In this document: positions 25,492 through 34,462 of the stretch, piece by piece
How the letters are laid out: each line of letters begins with the position of its first letter
How positions within the stretch are numbered: the first letter of the stretch is position 1
Source of the DNA: Blautia_A ammoniilytica
GTDB taxonomy: Bacteria; Bacillota; Clostridia; Lachnospirales; Lachnospiraceae
Assembly: GCF_025566965.1 (NCBI RefSeq)
Contig: NZ_JAOQJL010000008.1
Location: 1-64,000, forward strand
Reading direction: 5' to 3'
DNA: 64,000 nt
The notes under the pieces: generated by a model
What the model saw: the letters and a program-made list of their open reading frames with translations, nothing else
Database searches by the model: none
What the model was told of the DNA's origin: nothing
Position numbers and translations under genes: made by a program

Positions 25492-27246
25492 ATGCACATG
25501 AATGATATGAGACGGCTGCTGAAATATATGGGATCATATAAGAAGGATATGGTGCTTGGCGGGGTACTTGTATTGATCGAAACCTGTTTTGAACTGTTTA
25601 TCCCTATTATGATCGCAGACCTGATCGATACAGGTGTGGCTAATCATGATATCCATTATATTTATATAAAAGGCATACAGATGATCCTGTGTGCCGGAGC
25701 AGCCCTTTTTACCGGGCTTTTGTATGCCCGTTATGCAGCCAGGGCTGCTTATGGATGGGGAGCAAAGCTGCGTGAAGCCGAATATGCAAAGGTGCAGCAA
25801 TATGCTTTTTCCAATCTGGATCACTTTGCAGCCTCATCTCTTGTAACAAGGATGACAACAGACATTACTGTGATCCAAAATATGGTATGCGCAGGCTTCA
25901 GGCCGGTGACAAGGGGCCCCTCTCTTCTGGTGATGGGGGTTCTTCTGTCTTTTTGGATGAATGCCAGGCTTGCCATTGTTTTTCTTGTATGTATTCCTGT
26001 ACTGGCTTTGATCCTGTACTGGATCGTCTCTAAGGTAGCGCCTATGTATACCAGGCTTCAGCAGATCATGGACCGACTGAACCATGTAGTCCAGGAGGGG
26101 CTTACAGGCATTCGGGCAGTAAAGGCTTTTGTTCGGGATGAATACGAAGAGGATAAGTTTGCAAAGGTTAATACAGACCTTACAGCTTCCAGCGAAAAGA
26201 CTTTTCATTATGCAGTTTTGAACCTGCCCGCTTTTCAGGCTGTGATGTACCTTGCGATTGTACTGATCATGTGGTTTGGAGGCAATATGATCCTTACATC
26301 AGGGCTGAAAGTAGGAGATCTTACCGGATTTTTAAGCTATGTGATGCAGGTGATGAATTCTCTTATGATGATCGCCAATGTGTTTCTTTTGCTTACCAGA
26401 TCTCTGGCCAGCGCTCATCGTATTGTAGAAGTTCTGGATGAAAGAATCATCCTGGCATCACCCCAAAACGGCCGGAAGGAAGTGCCTGACGGCAGAATTG
26501 ACTTTGAGGATGTATCCTTTAAATACCATGAAAATGCAAAGGAATATGCATTATCGAAGGTGGTTCTTCATATCCTGCCGGGACAGACGGTAGGGATCCT
26601 TGGAGGTACCGGAGCATCCAAAACAACTTTGGTACAGCTGATCCCCAGACTGTATGATACAACCTGCGGAAGTATAAAGGTAGGCGGTCATGATGTGCGG
26701 GAATATGATCTGGCTGCACTTCGCAGGGCGGTAGGTATTATTCTTCAAAAAAATATATTGTTTTCCGGCACTGTGAGAGAAAATCTTCTTTGGGGGAATC
26801 CGGATGCTTCTGATGAGGAGGTCTGGAATGCCTGCAAAGCAGCCTGTGCAGATGAATTCCTGGAAAAGCTTCCGGATGGTCTGGATACCATGCTGGAGCA
26901 GGGCGGAGGAAACCTGTCAGGAGGGCAGAAGCAAAGACTTTGTATTGCCAGAGCCTTACTTGGAAAGCCACGGATATTGATTTTTGATGACTCCACCAGC
27001 GCAGTGGATACTGCCACAGAAAGGAAGATCCGTGAAGCGCTTGCCGGATATCCGCACATTACAAAGATCATTATTGCCCAGCGGATCACATCGGTTATGA
27101 ATACAGATCAGATCATTATCATGGATGACGGCAGGATCCATGCCATCGGAACCCACACGCAGCTTCTTGCTAATGATTCGATTTACCAGGAGATTTATGC
27201 TTCGCAGATGAAGGGAGGGGACGAAGATGGCTTCCAGACAGTATAG
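25492..27246 (+). CDS. ABC exporter subunit with degenerate ATP site
   Basis: A 584-aa half transporter: six membrane helices (about 15-310) and a nucleotide-binding domain. The ATP site is unusual. Walker A reads GGTGASKTT (371-379) with Ser in place of the second-last Gly, the residue after Walker B is Asp500 instead of the catalytic Glu (LIFDDSTSAVDT), and the switch His is Gln530 (IIIAQRIT). The signature LSGGQKQRLCIARAL is intact. This is the non-catalytic partner typical of heterodimeric type IV ABC exporters. Its partner overlaps by 20 bases. Start codons at 25492 and 25498 are both possible. Substrate, probably a drug, lipid or peptide, is unknown. Confidence 0.88.
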   Translation: MHMNDMRRLLKYMGSYKKDMVLGGVLVLIETCFELFIPIMIADLIDTGVANHDIHYIYIKGIQMILCAGAALFTGLLYARYAARAAYGWGAKLREAEYAKVQQYAFSNLDHFAASSLVTRMTTDITVIQNMVCAGFRPVTRGPSLLVMGVLLSFWMNARLAIVFLVCIPVLALILYWIVSKVAPMYTRLQQIMDRLNHVVQEGLTGIRAVKAFVRDEYEEDKFAKVNTDLTASSEKTFHYAVLNLPAFQAVMYLAIVLIMWFGGNMILTSGLKVGDLTGFLSYVMQVMNSLMMIANVFLLLTRSLASAHRIVEVLDERIILASPQNGRKEVPDGRIDFEDVSFKYHENAKEYALSKVVLHILPGQTVGILGGTGASKTTLVQLIPRLYDTTCGSIKVGGHDVREYDLAALRRAVGIILQKNILFSGTVRENLLWGNPDASDEEVWNACKAACADEFLEKLPDGLDTMLEQGGGNLSGGQKQRLCIARALLGKPRILIFDDSTSAVDTATERKIREALAGYPHITKIIIAQRITSVMNTDQIIIMDDGRIHAIGTHTQLLANDSIYQEIYASQMKGGDEDGFQTV

Positions 27247-29071
27247 TGGGAAGAAACCCCAGAACCTTAAGAAAACGCTGGCATTTTTTCTTTCTTATAT
27301 AGGCAGGCACAGACTGATCTTCCTTGCTGTGGCAGTTATGGTTGCTATCAGTGCCATTGCAAATCTGGCAGGTACTTACATGATCCGGCCCATTGTCAAT
27401 CATCTGGCAGATGGAGATATACATTCCCTATTGATGGGAGTATTATTGGCTGCCGGGATTTTTGCCACAGGAGCCTTTTCTGCCTGGGGATACACACAGA
27501 CTATGGTAAAGGCTTCTCAAAAGGTGCTGTATGATATCCGGAAAGATCTTTTTGAACATATCCAGACACTTCCGCTAAGATTCTTTGATACTCATGGCCA
27601 CGGAGATATTATGAGTCTTTTTACAAATGACATCGATACTATTTCCGAGGCTTTAAATAACAGCTTTGCCATGGCCATCCAAAGCTTTATCCAGATGGTG
27701 GGCACTTTGACTGTACTTTATATCCTGAACTGGAGGCTGTCTTTGATCGTAACTGCCTGCTATGGAATCATGTTCTGGTATATAAGGTTCAGTGGGAAGA
27801 AAAGTAAAGCATACTATGCCGCACAGCAGCAAAGTCTGGGGCAGTTGGACGGTTTTATTGAAGAAATGATCACCGGACAGAAAGTGATCAAAGTATTCAA
27901 TCATGAAGAAGCAAGCTTTAAGGATTTTTGTAAGAAAAACGAGGAGCTTCGCCAGGCTGGTACAGGTGCACAAGGGTATGCGGCAACCATGGTTCCTGTG
28001 GTAGTGACTATTTCCTATATTAATTGTGCTATTGTGGCAGTGCTTGGAGGACTTCTGGCTCTTCAGGGAAAGACGGACATGGGCAGTCTTGCCAGCTATC
28101 TTGTATTTGTGAGACAGGCGGCCCTTCCTATTAACCAGTTTACACAGCAAAGTAATTTTATCTTGTCTGCACTTGCTGGTCTGGAGCGGGTGTTCCAGGT
28201 GATGGAATTAAAGCCTGAGATTGATGAAGGAACTGCCCGGCTGGTAAGGGTACGTCAGGAAAAGGACCAGATCATCCAGTGTAAGGAAGCTACCGGAAAA
28301 TGGGCCTGGCGCACAGCAGATGGCAGCCTGATCCCTCTTTGCGGGGATGTGCGGTTTGAACATGTGGATTTTGGATATATAAACGGTCGATCGATCCTGA
28401 AGGATATCAGCCTGTATGCAAAGCCGGGGCAGAAAATTGCTTTTGTAGGCTCTACAGGAGCAGGAAAAACTACCATCACCAATCTGATCAACCGCTTTTA
28501 TGAGGTGCAAAAAGGCAGGGTGGTATATGACGGATTAGATGTAAGACAGATCAAAAAAGCAGATCTGCGCCATTCTCTTGGCATCGTTCTTCAGGACACC
28601 CATCTGTTTACAGGCACAGTAGCAGACAATATCCGTTTTGGAAAACTGGATGCAACCATGGAAGAAGTTAAAAAAGCAGCCAGGATCGCAAATGCAGATT
28701 CTTTTATCCGCCGTCTGCCGGATGGATATGATACGATGATCACTGCAGATGGAGCCAAGCTTTCCCAGGGACAGCGGCAGCTTCTGGCAATTGCCAGGGC
28801 AGCTGTGGCAGACCCGCCGGTGCTGATCCTGGATGAGGCAACCTCCTCAGTAGATACCCGTACAGAAGCACTGATTGAGAAGGGGATGGATCAGCTGATG
28901 GAAGGGCGGACAGTATTTGTGATCGCTCATCGCTTAAGCACAGTACGCAATGCCAATGCCATTATAGTACTGGAGCATGGTGAGATTGCTGAAAGGGGAG
29001 ACCATGAGGATCTTCTGAAACAAAAGGGAAAATATTACCAGCTATATCATGGAATGTTTGAGCTTAGCTGA
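27227..29071 (+). CDS. ABC exporter subunit with canonical ATP site
   Basis: A 614-aa half transporter, the partner of the preceding gene. It has six membrane helices and a complete ATPase: Walker A GSTGAGKTT (408-416), catalytic Glu537 in LILDEATSSVDT, and switch His568 in VIAHRLSTV. The signature reads LSQGQRQLLAIARA, the slightly variant signature often seen in the catalytic partner. Between the membrane part and the ATPase an insert of about 35 residues (around 340-370) is present, as in the TM287/288-like group. The 20-base overlap supports equal production of both subunits. Confidence 0.92.
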   Translation: MASRQYSGKKPQNLKKTLAFFLSYIGRHRLIFLAVAVMVAISAIANLAGTYMIRPIVNHLADGDIHSLLMGVLLAAGIFATGAFSAWGYTQTMVKASQKVLYDIRKDLFEHIQTLPLRFFDTHGHGDIMSLFTNDIDTISEALNNSFAMAIQSFIQMVGTLTVLYILNWRLSLIVTACYGIMFWYIRFSGKKSKAYYAAQQQSLGQLDGFIEEMITGQKVIKVFNHEEASFKDFCKKNEELRQAGTGAQGYAATMVPVVVTISYINCAIVAVLGGLLALQGKTDMGSLASYLVFVRQAALPINQFTQQSNFILSALAGLERVFQVMELKPEIDEGTARLVRVRQEKDQIIQCKEATGKWAWRTADGSLIPLCGDVRFEHVDFGYINGRSILKDISLYAKPGQKIAFVGSTGAGKTTITNLINRFYEVQKGRVVYDGLDVRQIKKADLRHSLGIVLQDTHLFTGTVADNIRFGKLDATMEEVKKAARIANADSFIRRLPDGYDTMITADGAKLSQGQRQLLAIARAAVADPPVLILDEATSSVDTRTEALIEKGMDQLMEGRTVFVIAHRLSTVRNANAIIVLEHGEIAERGDHEDLLKQKGKYYQLYHGMFELS

Positions 29072-29090
29072 AATGGGGGATAATAGTAAG

Positions 29091-30455
29091 ATGAGTAACA
29101 GTAAGAAGTACGAGATCGATATGTGTAATGGCACGATCATGGATAAATTGATCACTTTTGCCGTTCCGCTTATGCTGTCAGGTATCCTGCAGCTGATGTT
29201 CAATGCGGTAGACATTATTGTGGTAGGAAGATTCAGCGGCAGCCAGGCTTTGGCTGCGGTAGGTTCTACCACAGCATTGATCAGTGTATTTACAAATCTT
29301 TTTATAGGGGTTTCCCTTGGGGCAAACGTACTGGCTGCAAGATTCTATGCAGCTGGAAAGCATAAGGAAATGTCAGAAACTGTGCACACAGCCATAACAC
29401 TTGCTCTGGTAAGCGGTATTGTAATGGCTGTGATCGGTTTCATCATGACAAGACCTGCACTTGAATTAATGGGTACACCGGATGATGTAATCGGGCAGTC
29501 CGTGTTGTATATGAGGATCTATTTCCTTGGAATGCCTTTTTTTATGCTGTACAATTATGGGGCTGCCATTCTTCGTGCAGTAGGGGATACCAAGCGTCCC
29601 CTGATTTTCCTGATCATTTCCGGCCTTACCAATGCAGTGCTGAACATGATCCTTGTGATCTGCTTCCATCTGGATGTAGCAGGTGTAGCCATTGCTACGG
29701 TAGTTTCCCAGATGATTTCCTGTATACTGGTGCTACGGTGCCTATGTCATACAGATGGCAGTTATCAGCTTAAGTTATCCAAGCTGACCATGAAGGGCTT
29801 TTATCTGAAACAGATTTTCCAGGTAGGGATTCCTGCCGGAATCCAAAGCACAGTGATCAATCTGTCCAATGCACTGCTTCAATCTTCTGTAAATTCCTTT
29901 GGTTCCATTGCCATGGCAGGGTATACGGCAGCCAATAATATTTTTGGCTTCCTGTATGTATCGGTTAATTCAGTGACCCAGTCCTGTATGAGTTTTACCA
30001 GTCAGAATTATGGAGTAGGGAAATATAAGCGAATGGATAAGGTGCTTGTAGACTGCATGATTCTTTCTGCCGGTTTTTCTCTTGTTTTAGGCTGCGGTGC
30101 TTATTTCTTTGGCCCTCAGATCCTGAAGATCTATACAGATGATCCCCAGGTGATCCAGTGCGGTATGGAGATCATGGCTTATACCACAATCCCTTATTTC
30201 CTTTGCGGTATGATGGATCTGTTTCCAGGTGCCCTGCGTGGTATGGGCCACTCTGCAGTACCCATGATCCTGTCTGTGATCGGTACGGTTGGAATGAGGA
30301 TCCTTTGGGTTTTCGGGCTTTTCCCTTCCCACAGATCTCTTCGGTTCCTGTTTATTTCTTATCCTGCATCCTGGACCGTTACCATTTTACTTCAGGTGGT
30401 GTGCTTCTATTTCGTCCGCAGAAAAGTACACAGGATGAAACAGCCTGCATTATAA
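29091..30455 (+). CDS. MATE family efflux transporter
   Basis: A 454-aa antiporter of the MATE (multi-antimicrobial extrusion) family, usually exporting cationic drugs or metabolites with sodium or protons. Twelve membrane segments are expected and fit the hydrophobicity. Family elements include MDKLITFAVPLMLSGILQLMFN, VVGRFSGSQALAAVGSTT and the second-half IQSTVINLSNALLQSSVN. ATG 29091 with GGGGGA ten bases upstream is preferred to ATG 29049, which overlaps the ABC gene. It is the last gene of the miaB-ABC-ABC run and faces a broken relative. Confidence 0.9.
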   Translation: MSNSKKYEIDMCNGTIMDKLITFAVPLMLSGILQLMFNAVDIIVVGRFSGSQALAAVGSTTALISVFTNLFIGVSLGANVLAARFYAAGKHKEMSETVHTAITLALVSGIVMAVIGFIMTRPALELMGTPDDVIGQSVLYMRIYFLGMPFFMLYNYGAAILRAVGDTKRPLIFLIISGLTNAVLNMILVICFHLDVAGVAIATVVSQMISCILVLRCLCHTDGSYQLKLSKLTMKGFYLKQIFQVGIPAGIQSTVINLSNALLQSSVNSFGSIAMAGYTAANNIFGFLYVSVNSVTQSCMSFTSQNYGVGKYKRMDKVLVDCMILSAGFSLVLGCGAYFFGPQILKIYTDDPQVIQCGMEIMAYTTIPYFLCGMMDLFPGALRGMGHSAVPMILSVIGTVGMRILWVFGLFPSHRSLRFLFISYPASWTVTILLQVVCFYFVRRKVHRMKQPAL

Positions 30456-30876
30456 ACGTACTTTCAGCTCTCGGAAGCTGAAGACAAAATAAAGGACTTC
30501 CGCAACAGAAGTAATAGACCAGGAGAAGAAATAAAGAAGATACAGGGATGGGATCGTGTGAAAATGTGCGAACACTGTGTAGATCCACACAATACGGAAC
30601 ACACAGGAGCCAAGGATCACAACAACCGTTGGTACCACACTTTTCCCGATCCCTCTGGAAGCTGCAATGGAGCAGTCCATAAAGGCACTGATGCAGTAGG
30701 AGAGTGCCATGATTCGTATCCTTTCCATTCCTGCGTCAATAACCGCCTGCTTTGTGGCAAATCTCCAGGATCTGGGCCAGCATTAAAGGAACGCTGAATA
30801 AAAAGATATTTTTCCATAACGAACCGGACGTCATATGAATGGCACCGGTTTTTATTTTTTCATTGGTTGCTTCCAT
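30450..30876 (-). pseudogene. MATE transporter with a large internal deletion
   Basis: On the minus strand, ATG 30876 (GAGGGG upstream) opens METNE-like leader sequence and then TSGSLWKNIFLFSVPLMLAQ, a MATE N terminus. After about 36 codons the frame runs to a stop, while another frame takes up FATKQAVIDAGMERIRIMAL and continues through SAFMDCSIAASRGIGKS to the normal MATE C terminus at 30450. The two ends flank a junction near 30775; roughly 300 middle codons are missing. The sequence is related to, but not a copy of, the intact MATE gene facing it. Confidence 0.82.
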
Positions 30877-31014
30877 TTTCAAATCCCCTCATCACAAAAA
30901 AACTTGCTTACAGGCTTTACTTTGCATTTGCACTCCTGTAAGCATTGTAATCATACGATACTATTATTGAGAAAAAATGTAAAGGATAATAATGAAAAAG
31001 ATGTGTAAATTTCC

Positions 31015-31044
31015 TTGACAAAATACCCTAACGGGGTATATAGT
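31015..31044 (+). promoter_or_regulatory. csoR-copA promoter
   Basis: TTGACA (31015-31020) with a -10 of TATAGT (31039-31044, 18-base spacer) or TATATA (16-base spacer). The spacer contains the first CsoR box. Confidence 0.65.
31023..31039 (+). promoter_or_regulatory. CsoR operator 1
   Basis: ATACCC-TAACG-GGGTAT, the pseudo-palindrome typical of CsoR boxes, lies between the -35 and -10. Confidence 0.75.
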
Positions 31045-31060
31045 GATTTCAAAATGAGGA

Positions 31061-31077
31061 ATACCCATACGGGGTAT
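31061..31077 (+). promoter_or_regulatory. CsoR operator 2
   Basis: ATACCC-ATACG-GGGTAT, the same element 38 bases downstream, before the csoR ribosome binding site. Confidence 0.75.
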
Positions 31078-31098
31078 GTGAAGAAAGGAGAGAATGCC

Positions 31099-31407
31099 AT
31101 GACTGAAAAGAAAAACTGCTGCTGCAGCGAAAAGCATACAGACCGATCCCAAGAGGAGCGTAAGAAGCTGATCAACCGGCTGAAGCGTATTGAAGGACAG
31201 ATCCGGGGTATCATCGGTATGCTTGAGAATGATGCCTACTGTAATGATATCCTGATCCAGTCTGCTGCTGTGAATGCAGCTGTGAATTCTTTTAACAAAG
31301 AACTGCTTGCCAATCACATCCGCACCTGTGTGGCCAGGGATATCCGTCAGGGGAAGGATGAGACCATTGATGAGCTTGTGGCAACTCTTCAGAAGCTTAT
31401 GAAATAG
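31099..31407 (+). CDS. csoR: Copper-sensing repressor CsoR
   Basis: A 102-aa all-helical repressor that leaves DNA when it binds Cu(I). The metal site of the family, Cys-His-Cys, is present as Cys48 (NDAYCNDI) and His73/Cys77 (ANHIRTCV). The conserved LINRLKRIEGQIRGI forms the first helix. A Cys-rich start (KNCCCSEKH) is an extra, often seen in clostridial members. The start at ATG 31099 follows AAAGGAGAG; the longer frame to 31015 would cover the operators. With the two boxes upstream it most likely represses itself and copA, 54 bases downstream. Confidence 0.92.
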   Translation: MTEKKNCCCSEKHTDRSQEERKKLINRLKRIEGQIRGIIGMLENDAYCNDILIQSAAVNAAVNSFNKELLANHIRTCVARDIRQGKDETIDELVATLQKLMK

Positions 31408-31461
31408 ATGTATAGTTATGTGGCGGTCAGGCCACATGTCCGTTTACCAGGAGGAATGAAG

Positions 31462-34134
31462 ATGGACCAATATAATGTAACAGGGATGAGCTGTGCAGCC
31501 TGCAGCGCCAGGGTCGAAAAGGCAGTATCCAAAGTTCCGGGTGTTACTGCCTGCACTGTCAGTCTGCTGACCAATTCCATGGGTGTGGAAGGGACTGCAT
31601 CTCCGGATGAGATCATTTCGGCAGTAACTGCTGCAGGTTATGGAGCATCCTTAAAAGGAAACAAAAGCAATACGGTTTCTCAGTCAGAAGCGGAAGAAGC
31701 ACTGGAGGATCATGAAACACCGACATTAAAACGCCGCCTGATTGCATCGGCAGGATTTTTACTTGTGCTAATGTATTTTTCCATGGGACATATGATGTGG
31801 GGATGGCCTCTGCCTGCATGGTTTAAGGATAATCATGTGGCTATGGGACTGGTACAGATGATCCTGGCTGCCATTGTTATGGTGATCAATCAGAAGTTTT
31901 TTATTAATGGTTTTAAAAGCTTATGGCACCGTTCCCCCAACATGGATACTTTGGTTGCATTAGGCTCCATGGCATCCTTTGTATGGAGCGTATATGCACT
32001 GTTTGCCATGACCCGTGCACAGGTGGATGGAGATATGGCAGCAGTGATGAATTATATGATGGAATTCTATTTTGAATCTGCAGCCATGATCCTTACCTTG
32101 ATCACGGTAGGAAAAATGCTGGAAGCACGTTCCAAGGGGAAGACCACAGATGCGCTGAAAAGCCTGATGAAGCTGGCTCCCAAAACTGCTTCCGTTGAAA
32201 GAGATGGTAAAGAGGTTTCTGTTCCTGTGGAACAGGTGCAGAAAGGGGATGTATTCCTTGTACGTCCAGGGGAGAATATTCCGGTTGACGGCGTGATACT
32301 GGAAGGAAACAGTGCTGTAAATGAATCTGCTCTTACAGGAGAAAGCATTCCTGTAGACAAGGCTGCTGGCGACCAGGTGTCAGCTGGTACAGTGAACCAG
32401 TCCGGATTTATCAAATGTACAGCGTCCCGTGTAGGAGAGGATACCACACTTTCCCAGATCATCAAAATGGTCAGTGATGCAGCTGCAACAAAAGCTCCCA
32501 TTGCAAAGATCGCAGATAAGGTGTCTGGTATTTTTGTGCCGACAGTGATCACGATTGCAGTGATCACCACTTTGGTCTGGCTGCTTACCGGACATGATTT
32601 TGGCTATGCCCTTGCAAGAGGGATTTCCGTTCTTGTGATCAGCTGCCCCTGCGCTCTTGGCCTGGCAACTCCGGTAGCTATTATGGTTGGGAATGGCATG
32701 GGTGCCAAAAACGGTATTTTGTTTAAAACAGCTGTTTCCCTGGAAGAGGCCGGAAAGGTACAGATCGTTGTCCTTGACAAAACAGGCACCATCACCAGCG
32801 GTCAGCCTGAGGTAACGGATGTACTGCCAGCTCCTGGAGTTGACAAAGAGGAGCTGCTTCAGTATGCTTATACATTAGAGAGCAGGAGTGAGCATCCGCT
32901 GGCAAGAGCCATTTTAACAAAAGGAAAAGAAATGGATCTGGAGCTTCTTAAGATTTCTGATTTCATGGCACTTCCAGGCAACGGACTTACAGGTACTGTA
33001 AATCACAGAGCAATGGCAGGCGGAAGTCTTGCATTTGTTTCTTCAAAGACCCGGATGCCAGATTCTTTTACCGTACAGGCAAAGACACTGGCAGACGCAG
33101 GCAAAACACCGCTGCTCTTTATGAGGGATGGAAAGCTGCTTGGTATCATTGCTGTGGCAGATGTGATCAAGAAGGACAGCCCTCAGGCGGTTCGGGAGCT
33201 GCAGGCTATGGGGATCCGGGTAGTTATGCTTACCGGTGATAATGAACGTACAGCCAAAGCAATCGGTGCACAGGCCGGTGTGGACCAGGTGATCGCAGGA
33301 GTACTTCCTGATGGTAAAGAAAGTGTGATCCGTAAGCTGAAAGAAAAGGGCAAGGTTGCCATGGTAGGTGATGGCATCAATGATGCGCCTGCACTTACAA
33401 GAGCAGATTTGGGGATTGCTATTGGAGCAGGTACCGACATAGCTATTGATGCTGCTGATGTGGTCCTGATGAAGAGTCGCCTAAGTGATGTGCCGGCTGC
33501 AGTAAGGCTGAGCCGAGCCACCCTTCGGAACATCCACGAGAACCTGTTCTGGGCATTTTTCTACAATGTGATCGGTATTCCTCTTGCTGCCGGTGTATGG
33601 ATCCCGCTGTTTGGCTGGACTTTAAACCCTATGTTCGGTGCAGCGGCCATGAGTCTGTCCAGCTTCTGCGTTGTCACCAATGCGCTGCGGCTGAACCTGT
33701 TTAGGATTCATGATGCAGGGAAGGATAAAAAGATCCATCCGGTGGATCTTGATTACATGGTCACAGGGGATCATGAAATCAATAATTATGAAATCAATAA
33801 TTATGAAATCAATAATCATGAAATCAGCAATAATGAAACATGCAATCATGACGAATGTAATCATGAAGCATGTAATCATAAAATAAACAATCATAACGAA
33901 AAGGAGAAGAAAAACATGGTAACAATCACTGTAAACGTAGAGGGAATGATGTGCGGACACTGCGAGGCACATGTAAATCAGGCAATCAAAAATGCATTCC
34001 AGGTAGAAGACGTGGTATCTTCTCACGAGAAGAACACCACAGTGATCACTGCAAAGGAGCATTTGGATGAAGACAAGATCCGTCAGGTGATCAAAGATGC
34101 CGGTTATGAAGTGACAGGGATCCAGGAAGCATGA
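31462..34134 (+). CDS. copA: Copper-exporting P1B-type ATPase with C-terminal CopZ-like domain
   Basis: An 890-aa Cu(I) exporter. It begins with one heavy-metal domain (GMSCAACSARV, Cys11/Cys14), followed by membrane helices; the transport motif CPC is at 395-397, the phosphorylated Asp439 in DKTGT, and GDGINDAPAL closes the ATPase. After the last helices a linker of five-residue repeats (about 770-813), Asn/His/Glu/Cys rich, joins a second heavy-metal domain with Cys831/Cys834 (MMCGHC). A separate ribosome binding site inside suggests a fused copZ. ATG 31462 is chosen with AGGAGG seven bases upstream. The gene is under the CsoR boxes. Confidence 0.93.
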   Translation: MDQYNVTGMSCAACSARVEKAVSKVPGVTACTVSLLTNSMGVEGTASPDEIISAVTAAGYGASLKGNKSNTVSQSEAEEALEDHETPTLKRRLIASAGFLLVLMYFSMGHMMWGWPLPAWFKDNHVAMGLVQMILAAIVMVINQKFFINGFKSLWHRSPNMDTLVALGSMASFVWSVYALFAMTRAQVDGDMAAVMNYMMEFYFESAAMILTLITVGKMLEARSKGKTTDALKSLMKLAPKTASVERDGKEVSVPVEQVQKGDVFLVRPGENIPVDGVILEGNSAVNESALTGESIPVDKAAGDQVSAGTVNQSGFIKCTASRVGEDTTLSQIIKMVSDAAATKAPIAKIADKVSGIFVPTVITIAVITTLVWLLTGHDFGYALARGISVLVISCPCALGLATPVAIMVGNGMGAKNGILFKTAVSLEEAGKVQIVVLDKTGTITSGQPEVTDVLPAPGVDKEELLQYAYTLESRSEHPLARAILTKGKEMDLELLKISDFMALPGNGLTGTVNHRAMAGGSLAFVSSKTRMPDSFTVQAKTLADAGKTPLLFMRDGKLLGIIAVADVIKKDSPQAVRELQAMGIRVVMLTGDNERTAKAIGAQAGVDQVIAGVLPDGKESVIRKLKEKGKVAMVGDGINDAPALTRADLGIAIGAGTDIAIDAADVVLMKSRLSDVPAAVRLSRATLRNIHENLFWAFFYNVIGIPLAAGVWIPLFGWTLNPMFGAAAMSLSSFCVVTNALRLNLFRIHDAGKDKKIHPVDLDYMVTGDHEINNYEINNYEINNHEISNNETCNHDECNHEACNHKINNHNEKEKKNMVTITVNVEGMMCGHCEAHVNQAIKNAFQVEDVVSSHEKNTTVITAKEHLDEDKIRQVIKDAGYEVTGIQEA
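33770..33900 (+). repeat. 15-nt tandem repeat inside copA
   Basis: About eight to nine copies of a 15-nt unit close to ATYATGAAATCAATA, each encoding five residues such as NYEIN or NHEAC. Early copies are nearly identical; later ones have diverged and gained Cys and His codons. The repeat is in frame and lies between the ATPase and the C-terminal metal domain. Confidence 0.85.
33916..34134 (+). CDS. copZ: Possible internal start making free CopZ
   Basis: Within copA and in the same frame, AAGGAG (33901-33906) lies nine bases before ATG 33916. The 72-residue product from this start is a complete copper chaperone: MVTITVNVEGMMCGHCEAHV, with the metal-binding CGHC, and a typical length. It could be made alone as a chaperone that delivers Cu(I) to the ATPase, in addition to the fused form. 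Whether both are made is an inference from the ribosome binding site. Confidence 0.5.
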   Translation: MVTITVNVEGMMCGHCEAHVNQAIKNAFQVEDVVSSHEKNTTVITAKEHLDEDKIRQVIKDAGYEVTGIQEA

Positions 34135-34388
34135 ATGAGTTATTTGAACTGATTGAAAAGAAGATCAAAGACTCCGGTTATCCACGTGCTATCAGAGGAG
34201 AAGATGTGTATGAAGACATCTGCGACCAGATCGAGGGAAAAGAGAACGGAAGTTACATCCTTCTTTCCAAATTTGAGGATGATGTGATCTTTGAGTATCA
34301 CATCACTATAAGAGACCAGGACTTTAACCTTGGGATTTTGACAATGAGAACACCGGAAGGTGTATTTGAAACAGATTTTGATGCCTGA
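34131..34388 (+). CDS. Small acidic hypothetical protein
   Basis: An 85-aa acidic cytoplasmic protein of no recognised family. It overlaps the end of copA by the ATGA arrangement, so translation is coupled and it belongs to the copper operon. It has an N-terminal amphipathic helix (ELFELIEKKIKDSGY) and then two beta-rich segments (SYILLSKFEDDVIFEYHIT and FNLGILTMRTPEG). No cysteines except one, so it is not an obvious metal carrier. A strong terminator follows at once. Confidence 0.7.
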   Translation: MNELFELIEKKIKDSGYPRAIRGEDVYEDICDQIEGKENGSYILLSKFEDDVIFEYHITIRDQDFNLGILTMRTPEGVFETDFDA

Positions 34389-34394
34389 TGTGAG

Positions 34395-34426
34395 CTGCCG
34401 TACTGATTTTCAGTACGGCAGTTTTT
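34395..34426 (+). terminator. Terminator of the copper operon
   Basis: CTGCCGTACTG (34395-34405) and CAGTACGGCAG (34411-34421) form a perfect 11-bp stem with a 5-nt loop, followed by TTTTT. Confidence 0.92.
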
Positions 34427-34440
34427 GTATAATTCACATA

Positions 34441-34462
34441 GAACTATCCAAAAGGATAGTTC
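34441..34462 (+). promoter_or_regulatory. Palindrome upstream of the LuxR-type regulator
   Basis: GAACTATCC-AAAA-GGATAGTTC, a perfect 9-bp inverted repeat, lies immediately before a candidate promoter (TTAACT at 34464 and TATACT at 34489, 19-base spacer). It is not followed by a T-run, so it looks like a protein binding site. Confidence 0.5.

Noticed and set aside
24759..25499. 246-aa minus-strand open frame opposite miaB
   Set aside because: Lies within miaB and matches no family pattern.
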